Shown here in pieces: positions 1 to 6,478 of a DNA stretch of 64,000 nt. Source of the DNA: JAWQFO01 sp033436665 (GTDB taxonomy: Bacteria; Pseudomonadota; Alphaproteobacteria; Rhodobacterales; Rhodobacteraceae); NCBI RefSeq assembly GCF_033436665.1, contig NZ_JAWQFO010000001.1, forward strand, positions 310,001-374,000. The letters are read 5' to 3'. The notes under the pieces were generated by a model. The model had not been told where the DNA came from. It worked only from the letters and a program-made list of their open reading frames with translations, and did not search any database. Both the position numbers and the translations under genes were made by a program. Each line of letters starts with the position of its first letter. The first letter of the stretch is position 1.

Positions 1-376
1 CGACGGCGATGCGCGGCCCGCGCGGCCGCAAAGCCGGGCCGGATCGCGCCTGCGGCATTCGCCGCTGACCGCCCGGGCGCAGGAGGTGATGGAGGCGCGC
101 CTTGAGGATCCTCTTTCACTGGCTGCTTTGGCGCAGCGTCTGGGCGTCAGTCCCCGCGCGCTCCAGATGCAGTTCCGCAGCCGACTCGGATGCACCCCGC
201 GCGCGCATTACCTGTCGCTGCGGCTGGCCGAGGCCGACCGGCTGGTGACGCAGACCGCAACCCCACTGCAAGACATCGCGCTGAGGACCGGCTTTGCGTC
301 GCAGTCGAGTTTCGCGCGCGCCTATGGGCGCAGGTTCGGACAGTCGGCCCGCGCACGGCGCGCTGCGTTTCAGTAA
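1..376 (+). CDS. AraC/GlxA-family transcriptional regulator, 3' end only
   Basis: The frame is open from the left edge of the window to a TAA at 374-376, so this is the C-terminal part of a longer gene whose start lies outside. The visible part holds the two helix-turn-helix motifs of an AraC-type DNA-binding domain. The first is around LSLAALAQRLGVSPRALQMQF and the second around PLQDIALRTGFASQSSFARAYGRRFG. A conserved linker helix lies between them. In GlxA-type regulators this domain follows a class-I glutamine-amidotransferase-like sensor domain, which would lie off-window. The final 7 bases overlap the convergent aldo/keto reductase gene. The ligand and target are unknown. The family call is firm, the subfamily is inference. 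Confidence 0.85.
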   Translation, partial: DGDARPARPQSRAGSRLRHSPLTARAQEVMEARLEDPLSLAALAQRLGVSPRALQMQFRSRLGCTPRAHYLSLRLAEADRLVTQTATPLQDIALRTGFASQSSFARAYGRRFGQSARARRAAFQ

Positions 377-1413
377 GGCATCGGATGCGCCCGGTGCGCG
401 GTGTCGATCTCGTCGAGCACCGCATCACTCAGGGTGACGTCGACGGCCCCCAGCGCGGTCTCGAGCTGCTCGAGCGAGGTCGCCCCGAAGATCACCGAGC
501 CCATGAAGGGCCGTCCCGCGCACCAGGCAAGCGCCATATGGACCGGGTCCAGCCCGTGGCGCCGCGCGATGTCGAGATAGGCCGCGACCGCCGGAAAGGC
601 GCGTTCGCTCTTGCGCCCGCCGAGCGTGTCGTTGAGCGACATGCGCGACCCCTTGGGCACCGCGCCGTCCTGATACTTGCCGGTCAGCAGGCCCGCCGCC
701 AGCGGCGAGAACGCGAGCAGCGGCACGTCCTCCTGTACGCTGGCCTCGGCGAGATCGGTGTCGAAGAGACGGCAAAGCAGCGAGTATTCGTTCTGGATCG
801 AGGCCACCCTCGGTCCGCCCGTGGCCTCGGCCACCGCGGCCCATTGCGTCAGGCCCCAGGCGCTTTCATTGCTGAGGCCGAAGGCACGGATCGTGCCGCG
901 CTTGACCTCGGCCTCGAGCGCGCCGAGCGCGTCGGCCATATGCTGTCGCGTATCGTGCTGCAACTGGGGCGTCGGGTCGAAGGTCCAGTTCTTGCGGAAC
1001 ATGTAGCTTCCCCGGTTCGGCCAGTGAAACTGGTAGAGGTCGATGCAATCGGTCTTGAGCCGGCGCAGCGAACCCTCAATGGCCTCGGGGATCGTCTCGG
1101 ACGAAATCGGCGCGCCGTCGCGCGCGTGCTGCATGCCTTCGCCGGAATGCTTGGTCGCCAGCACAATGTCGTCGCGCCGCCCGTCGCGCTCGAGCCAGAG
1201 CCCGATTATCCGTTCGGTCCGCCCCACCGTTTCGGCGCTGATCGGGTTCACCGGGTACATCTCGGCGGTGTCGAGAAAGTTGATGCCCGCATCCAGCGCG
1301 CGGTCGATCTGGGCATGGGCTTCCTCGGTGGTGTTCTGCGTGCCCCAGGTCATGGTCCCGAGACAGTATTCCGAGACCTCGATGCCGGTCCGGCCCAGCG
1401 GCTTCATCTTCAT
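370..1413 (-). CDS. aldo/keto reductase (Tas/YajO-like)
   Basis: A 347-residue NADPH-dependent oxidoreductase expected to reduce carbonyls in the cytoplasm. The sequence begins MKMKPLGRTGIEVS and carries the catalytic tetrad of the family: Asp and Tyr in NFLDTAEMY, Lys in LATKHSGEG and His in YQFHWPN. The C-terminal nucleotide-binding part includes GLSNESAWG and SVIFGATSLEQL. The extended loop between the Tyr and Lys motifs and the length fit the Tas-like group rather than short aldose reductases. The ATG at 1411-1413 is preceded by AGGAAGGA. The gene is convergent with the AraC-type gene and divergent from the ImuA-like gene. The physiological substrate cannot be read from the sequence. Confidence 0.9.
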   Translation of the reverse strand: MKMKPLGRTGIEVSEYCLGTMTWGTQNTTEEAHAQIDRALDAGINFLDTAEMYPVNPISAETVGRTERIIGLWLERDGRRDDIVLATKHSGEGMQHARDGAPISSETIPEAIEGSLRRLKTDCIDLYQFHWPNRGSYMFRKNWTFDPTPQLQHDTRQHMADALGALEAEVKRGTIRAFGLSNESAWGLTQWAAVAEATGGPRVASIQNEYSLLCRLFDTDLAEASVQEDVPLLAFSPLAAGLLTGKYQDGAVPKGSRMSLNDTLGGRKSERAFPAVAAYLDIARRHGLDPVHMALAWCAGRPFMGSVIFGATSLEQLETALGAVDVTLSDAVLDEIDTAHRAHPMPY

Positions 1414-1517
1414 TGCGTATCCTTCCTGGCTTTCGGCGCGAGGTTAGCGCCACCGGCGCGGGCTGCAACCCCGCTCTGGCCCTGCATCGGACCCTGAGCC
1501 GGAGTTTTGCGGGTTGA

Positions 1518-1532
1518 GAACAAAATAGGAAC
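1518..1532 (+). promoter_or_regulatory. LexA (SOS) box, GAAC-N7-GAAC
   Basis: GAACAAAATAGGAAC is a perfect match to the direct-repeat LexA operator used in alphaproteobacteria (GAAC-N7-GAAC, or GTTC-N7-GTTC on the other strand). It ends 15 nt before the ATG of the ImuA-like gene, where it would overlap the promoter or early leader. This predicts DNA-damage induction of the downstream gene. The match is seen directly; binding is inference. Confidence 0.75.
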
Positions 1533-1547
1533 AAGCTACCGTGTGCC

Positions 1548-2171
1548 ATGCCCGCCGCCCAGCCTCTCCTGACCCGCCGCACGGCCCGGACCGGCCCTGT
1601 CCTGACTCTGCTTCCGGAGGTCGCGGACTTTGCCCTGCCCCTGGCGCGCACCCACGAGGCCTGCGGCCCCGCGCGCCGGACCCTGGCGCTGTGGATCGCG
1701 GCGCGCACCACGGGGCCGGTGCTCTGGCTGGCGCCGGCCTGGACCCGGGACCGGCTGCATGCCGACGGGGTGCTCGACTGGATCGACCCGGCACGGCTGC
1801 TCTTCGTCCATCCGCGCCGACCCGAGGACCTGCTGTGGACCATGGAGGAGATCCTGCGCGCGGGCTGCGTCGCGCTGGCGGTGGCCGACCTGCCCGGCCT
1901 GCCCGGCCTCACGCAGGTGCGGCGGATGCACCTTGCCGCAGAAACCGGCCTGCGCGAGGGCGGTACGGCGGCGATCGGGCTGCTGGTCACGCCCGGGCGC
2001 GGCGGCGCACCGGGGGTCGAGACGCGCTGGAGTCTCGCGCCCGACCATACCCCGGGCCACAACCGCTGGCGGCTTGAGCGCCTGCGCGCCCGCACCGCGC
2101 CGCACAAGGTCTGGAGCGTCCGGCGCGACGGTCTTTCGGGTCCGCTTTCGGCCCTGCACGATCGGGGCTGA
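1548..2171 (+). CDS. ImuA-like (RecA-fold, SOS-associated) protein
   Basis: A 207-residue soluble protein whose pattern resembles the C-terminal half of ImuA/SulA-like proteins. These work with ImuB and DnaE2 in SOS translesion mutagenesis. Supporting segments are LLWTMEEILRAGCVALAVADLP, QVRRMHLAAETG, GLLVTPG, ETRWSLAP, and WRLERLRARTAP before a KVWSV strand. No Walker A motif is visible. A consensus LexA box lies 15 nt upstream, which independently fits SOS regulation. There is no imuB or dnaE2 next to it, since the following gene encodes a YceI protein. It may therefore be a stand-alone member, or its partners may be elsewhere. The start is the ATG at 1548, without a strong Shine-Dalgarno sequence. 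Confidence 0.6.
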   Translation: MPAAQPLLTRRTARTGPVLTLLPEVADFALPLARTHEACGPARRTLALWIAARTTGPVLWLAPAWTRDRLHADGVLDWIDPARLLFVHPRRPEDLLWTMEEILRAGCVALAVADLPGLPGLTQVRRMHLAAETGLREGGTAAIGLLVTPGRGGAPGVETRWSLAPDHTPGHNRWRLERLRARTAPHKVWSVRRDGLSGPLSALHDRG

Positions 2172-2264
2172 TCCGGTCCGCGCGACTTCGTGACCGGAAA
2201 CCCGTTTGAGCCCGGCCAGGCCCGCGCTAGGATCGATGCTGCAACCCGCACCGGATCGCTGGCC

Positions 2265-2858
2265 ATGCCGCAGACCCTGACCCGACGCAGCCTGATGATC
2301 GGCGCGCTTGCCACGTTTGCTGCCCCCGCGACAGCGGCGTCGCGCCGCTATGTCCTGACCCCCGGCCGTTCCCGGATCGCCTTTGCCTTCCGACTCAACG
2401 GCGCGGTGCAGACCGGCACGGTTCCCGTCGCCAACGCCGATATTCGCATCGATCCCGCCGACCTTGGTGCCACCCGCGCCGACGTCTCGGCCGACTTGCG
2501 CCGGGCCAGCACCGGGTTCGTCTTCGCCACCGAGGCACTCAAGAGCCCGCAGGTTCTCGACGCCGCGTGCCACCCGCTGGTGCGCTACGTCACACGCGCG
2601 GTCCGGCTCGACAATGCGGGGCGGATCTACGACGGCGCCACCGTGGATGGGGACCTGACAATGCGCGGCACGACACGCCCCTTGCGCCTTGCGGCACGCC
2701 TCACGCGCCCGCAGGGCACTGCCGAGACCGACCTCTCGCGGCTTTTCCTGCGCCTGTCGGGCAGTCTTCAGCGCAGCGCCTTCGGAGCGACCGGCTATTC
2801 CGACATCGTTGCGGACCGGGTCGATCTCGACATCCGCGCCGAGATCGTCGCGGCCTGA
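2265..2858 (+). CDS. YceI-family periplasmic lipid-binding-like protein
   Basis: A 197-residue exported protein. I chose the ATG at 2265 because it opens a signal peptide (MPQTLTRRSLMIGALATFAAP, cleavage near ATAAS) whose TRRSLM segment is Tat-like. Upstream in-frame codons do not look like a signal sequence. The mature part follows the YceI lipocalin-like barrel: YVLTPGRSRIAFAF, a variant of the usual TPxxSxIxF start, then ALKSPQVLDAACHPLVRY, DGDLTMRGTTRPLRL and GATGYSDIVADRVDLDI. YceI proteins bind isoprenoid or other hydrophobic ligands in the periplasm. The ligand here is unknown. The stop codon lies inside the first of two GC-rich hairpins. Confidence 0.8.
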   Translation: MPQTLTRRSLMIGALATFAAPATAASRRYVLTPGRSRIAFAFRLNGAVQTGTVPVANADIRIDPADLGATRADVSADLRRASTGFVFATEALKSPQVLDAACHPLVRYVTRAVRLDNAGRIYDGATVDGDLTMRGTTRPLRLAARLTRPQGTAETDLSRLFLRLSGSLQRSAFGATGYSDIVADRVDLDIRAEIVAA

Positions 2859-2890
2859 GCCGCGTAACGTCTTTCGCGGCCCGAGCCGCG
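2849..2890 (+). repeat. tandem near-identical GC hairpins at the end of the YceI gene
   Basis: Two copies of the same 16-nt inverted repeat: CGCGGC-CTGA-GCCGCG at 2849-2864, which contains the TGA stop, and CGCGGC-CCGA-GCCGCG at 2875-2890. They are 10 nt apart. Each can form a 6-bp stem with a 4-nt loop. No T-run follows, so a classic intrinsic terminator is not supported. They may act as a processing or stability element. Confidence 0.4.
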
Positions 2891-3052
2891 CTACGCATGA
2901 TCGCGTTTGAGTCGCACGCACCGTAGCGCCTGCGGCCGTACTAGCATTTTCATGCTCAAGCCGCGCAACCAGCCCCTTTGGGCACAAAATCACCGATCCT
3001 GTCGCGGAGGGGCTAGGAAACGCGCGCGCAAGGGCGCAAGAGTGGCGCCAAG

Positions 3053-4276
3053 ATGCGCCTTCTTATCTCCTTCGCCGCCCTCTTTCTCTCCGTCATCCTG
3101 CTGCAGCTGTCCTCGGGCGGCGTCGGCCCTCTGGACGCGCTCTCGGGCCTCGCACTCGACTTCAGCCGCCAGCAGGTCGGTTTGCTGGGCTCGGCGCATT
3201 TCCTCGGGTTCTTCATCGGATGCTGGTGGGCGCCCCGCCTGATGGGCAGCGTCGGGCATGCCCGCGCCTTCGCCGCCTTCACCGCGGCGGGCGCCATCGG
3301 GTTGCTGGCGCACATGGTCGTCATCGACCCCTACGCCTGGGCGCTGATGCGCGTGGCCTCGGGGCTCTGCGTGGCCGGATGCTACACCGTGATCGAAGCC
3401 TGGCTGCAGGCCAAGGTCACCAACGAGACGCGCGGACGCACCATGGGCGTCTACCGGGTCGTCGACATGACTGGCTCGCTGGCGGCACAGCTCATCATCA
3501 GCGTGCTCGAACCGGCCTCTTACATTTCCTACAACATTCTTGCGATCCTGTGCTGTGCCGCACTTCTGCCGCTGACGCTGACGACGGCGCGTCAGCCCAC
3601 CACGCCCGCATCGCCGCGTCTGCGCCCCGGGCTCGCGACGGCCCGGTCACCGCTCGCCGCGGCGGGCGTCATCGTCGCGGCCCTTTCGAGCGCCTCGTTC
3701 CGGATGATCGGCCCGGTCTACGGGCAGGAGGTCGGGCTGAGCGCCGGCCAGATCGCCTATTTCCTCGCCGCCTTCGTACTCGGCGGCGCGCTGGCCCAGT
3801 ACCCGGTGGGCTGGATCGCCGACAAGTACGACCGCCGTTCGGTGCTGATCTGGCTTTCGGTCGCGGCAATCGCGAGTTCCGCCGTCACTGTCGCGGCCTC
3901 CGGTCTCGGATCCGCCGCCATCATGCTCAGTGCGGGGGTGTTCGGGGCGACCACCTTCCCGATCTACTCGGTCGCGGCCGCCCATGCCCACGATTTCGCC
4001 AGCGACGAAGAGCGCGTGGAACTCTCCGCCGCGCTGATGTTCTATTTCGCGCTCGGCGCCATCGCTGCCCCCTATCTCGCCTCTTACCTCATCGAGCTTT
4101 ACGGGCCGGACGCGATGTTCATGCTGATTGCGGCGGGTCATGCCCTTCTTGTCATCTTCGGGTTCACGCGGATGCGGGCACGTCCCGCACCGGAACGGCG
4201 GACGCGCTACGTCTGGGCGCCGCGCACGTCGTTTCTCATCGGCTTGCTGACCCGGCGCAATCGCTCCGGCAAGTGA
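3053..4276 (+). CDS. MFS transporter (YcaD-like)
   Basis: A 407-residue inner-membrane protein with about 12 hydrophobic helices in two halves. The first helix starts at residue 4 (LLISFAALFLSVILLQ) and the seventh starts near residue 205 after a short Pro/Arg-rich cytoplasmic loop. The family loop motif between helices 8 and 9 is seen as GWIADKYDRRSVL. Helix 4 contains RVASGLCVAGCYTVIEAW, typical of the YcaD/UMF-type MFS group common in Rhodobacterales. The tail is basic and cytoplasmic. The substrate is unknown. It stands alone between the YceI gene and metG on the same strand. Confidence 0.85.
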   Translation: MRLLISFAALFLSVILLQLSSGGVGPLDALSGLALDFSRQQVGLLGSAHFLGFFIGCWWAPRLMGSVGHARAFAAFTAAGAIGLLAHMVVIDPYAWALMRVASGLCVAGCYTVIEAWLQAKVTNETRGRTMGVYRVVDMTGSLAAQLIISVLEPASYISYNILAILCCAALLPLTLTTARQPTTPASPRLRPGLATARSPLAAAGVIVAALSSASFRMIGPVYGQEVGLSAGQIAYFLAAFVLGGALAQYPVGWIADKYDRRSVLIWLSVAAIASSAVTVAASGLGSAAIMLSAGVFGATTFPIYSVAAAHAHDFASDEERVELSAALMFYFALGAIAAPYLASYLIELYGPDAMFMLIAAGHALLVIFGFTRMRARPAPERRTRYVWAPRTSFLIGLLTRRNRSGK

Positions 4277-4397
4277 CGGGCATGTTTGCTGCCGTCTTGC
4301 GGGTCCGTATGGCGACGGGTGTTTCCGAGTGGCCCTCGCCGGAAAGCTGCGATAGAGGGGGGCAACCGACCCGACAGACTTCGAAAGCCCCCGGACC

Positions 4398-6113
4398 ATG
4401 GCCCGTCACCTCATCACCTCCGCCATTCCTTACATCAACGGCGTCAAGCACCTCGGCAACCTCGTGGGGTCGCAACTGCCGGCCGATCTTTATGCGCGCT
4501 ACCAGCGTGCCCGCGGGCACGAGGTCCTGTTTCTCTGCGCCACCGACGAGCACGGAACGCCGGCCGAACTGGCCGCCGCGAAGGCGGGCAAACCGGTTGC
4601 GGAATACTGCGCCGAGATGCATGCCGTGCAGTCCGAACTGGCCCGCGGTTTTCGGCTGTCCTTCGATCATTTCGGGCGCTCCTCGAGCCCGCAGAACCAC
4701 GCCCTGACCCAGCATTTCGCGGGTCGTCTCGCCGACGCCGGGCTGATCGCCGAGGTCAGCGAACGGCAGGTCTACTCGGTTGCCGACGGGCGCTTCCTGC
4801 CGGATCGCTACATCGAGGGCACCTGCCCGAACTGTGGTTACGAAAAGGCCCGCGGCGACCAGTGCGAGAACTGCACCAAGCAACTCGATCCGACCGACCT
4901 GATCGACCCGCGGTCGGCGGTTTCCGGCTCGACCGATCTCGAGGTGCGCGAGACCAAGCATCTCTACCTGCGGCAGTCGGCTCTGAAGGACGATCTCGAC
5001 GCGTGGATCGACAGCAAAACCGACTGGCCGGTGCTGACCACCTCGATCGCGAAAAAATGGCTGCATGACGGCGAGGGTCTGCGCGATCGCGGGATCACGC
5101 GTGACCTCGACTGGGGTATCCCGGTCAGGAAGGGCAGCGAGGACTGGCCGGGCATGGAAGGCAAGGTGTTCTATGTCTGGTTCGACGCGCCGATCGAATA
5201 CATCGCCTGTGCTGCCGAATGGGCCGAGGCGCGCGGGCTGGAGGATGGCGACTGGGAACGCTGGTGGCGCACCGACAAGGGTGCAGGCGACGTCCGCTAC
5301 ACGCAGTTCATGGGCAAGGACAACGTGCCCTTCCACACGCTGAGCTTTCCGGCGACGATCCTCGGCTCGGGCGAGCCGTGGAAGATGGTCGACCACCTCA
5401 AGTCGTTCAACTATCTCAACTACGACGGCGGGCAGTTCTCGACGAGCCAGGGGCGCGGCATCTTCATGGACCAGGCGCTCGAGATCCTGCCGGCGGACTA
5501 CTGGCGCTGGTGGCTGCTCAGCCACGCGCCCGAAAGCAGCGATGCCGAGTTCACCTGGGAGAACTTCCAGACCTCCGTGAACAAGGATCTCGCCGACGTG
5601 CTGGGCAACTTCGTGAGCCGGATCACCAAGTTCTGCCGCGCGAAATTCGGCGAGGTCGTGCCGGAGGGCGGTGCCTGGGGGCCGGCGGAGACGGCACTGG
5701 TGGAAGAGCTATCAGGCCGGGTCGCGCGCTACGCCGCGCTGATGGAGACGATGGACGTACGCAAGTCGGCGCAGGAATTGCGGGCGATCTGGGTCGCCGG
5801 CAACGAATACCTGCAGTCCGTGGCGCCCTGGTCGACCTTCAAGACCGACCCGGAACAGGCCGCCATGCAGACCCGGCTCGGGCTTAATCTCGTGCGGCTT
5901 TACGCGGTGCTGTCCGAGCCCTTCATTCCGGATGCCGCCGCAAGGATGTGCGCGGCCTTCGATCTCGACAATATCGACTGGCCCGAGGACGTCGGTTCGT
6001 TCCTGTCCGCGCTGGCCCCCGGGCACGGATTCGAGGTGCCCGAAGTGCTGTTCGCCAAGATCACCGACGAGGACCGGGCGGCCTGGCAAGAGCGTTTCGC
6101 CGGAACACGGTAA
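4398..6113 (+). CDS. metG: methionyl-tRNA synthetase
   Basis: A 571-residue class I aminoacyl-tRNA synthetase that charges tRNA-Met in the cytoplasm. The HIGH-type motif is PYINGVKHLGNL near the N-terminus. A zinc knuckle is formed by CPNC and CENC around residues 140-160. The KMSKS-equivalent loop is FSTSQGRGIF near residue 350, the form typical of MetRS with an S-T-S loop. The anticodon-binding helical domain follows from about residue 390 (WENFQTSVNKDLADVLGNFVSRI). The short C-terminus, without the EMAP-like tRNA-binding domain of dimeric MetRS, suggests a monomeric form. The length fits the family. It is preceded by 121 nt without a recognisable feature. Confidence 0.97.
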   Translation: MARHLITSAIPYINGVKHLGNLVGSQLPADLYARYQRARGHEVLFLCATDEHGTPAELAAAKAGKPVAEYCAEMHAVQSELARGFRLSFDHFGRSSSPQNHALTQHFAGRLADAGLIAEVSERQVYSVADGRFLPDRYIEGTCPNCGYEKARGDQCENCTKQLDPTDLIDPRSAVSGSTDLEVRETKHLYLRQSALKDDLDAWIDSKTDWPVLTTSIAKKWLHDGEGLRDRGITRDLDWGIPVRKGSEDWPGMEGKVFYVWFDAPIEYIACAAEWAEARGLEDGDWERWWRTDKGAGDVRYTQFMGKDNVPFHTLSFPATILGSGEPWKMVDHLKSFNYLNYDGGQFSTSQGRGIFMDQALEILPADYWRWWLLSHAPESSDAEFTWENFQTSVNKDLADVLGNFVSRITKFCRAKFGEVVPEGGAWGPAETALVEELSGRVARYAALMETMDVRKSAQELRAIWVAGNEYLQSVAPWSTFKTDPEQAAMQTRLGLNLVRLYAVLSEPFIPDAAARMCAAFDLDNIDWPEDVGSFLSALAPGHGFEVPEVLFAKITDEDRAAWQERFAGTR

Positions 6114-6478
6114 CAGCGCGCGCCTCGCGATCGAGGGTCTGTCCGGCGCGACGCTGGGCGTCGGCCCGGCCAAAGCGTCACTGAATTTTGGCATCGGTCG
6201 TTGGCGGGCGCCTCGACACGTGCGCTGCGGTGTCGCGCCTCGACCTGTCTTCTGCGGCGCCGGGATTGTTTGGGTGTCCCGGCGCTAGATGATCCCGGGC
6301 AGGCTCGGCAAGCGCGTGCCGATGATCAAACGGGGTTCCGGACCGATCTGCGCTTTCTCGGGCTTGCGTGCCGGCACGGCCATGACTGGTCGGCGACGGC
6401 TCCCGGCGTCCCGTCGCCGCCGGCCCGTACCTTTAGGTTTTGAGGCGCATGTCACGGCGCGTCCTTTGACGACGGTTG
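6114..6478. other. 365-nt intergenic region between metG and the chemoreceptor gene
   Basis: This lies between the convergent ends of metG and the chemoreceptor gene. I see no credible coding region. Short open frames here lack a ribosome site and family-like sequence. The only structure that stands out is the hairpin at 6391-6419. Confidence 0.6.
6391..6419. terminator. possible terminator hairpin between convergent genes
   Basis: A 9-bp perfect stem, CGGCGACGG paired with CCGTCGCCG, around an 11-nt loop. It lies 60 nt beyond the end of the chemoreceptor gene (minus strand) and 278 nt beyond metG. A CCTTTAGGTTTT stretch follows on the plus strand after a short spacer. The position suits transcription termination, but there is no clean adjacent T-run. 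Confidence 0.35.
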
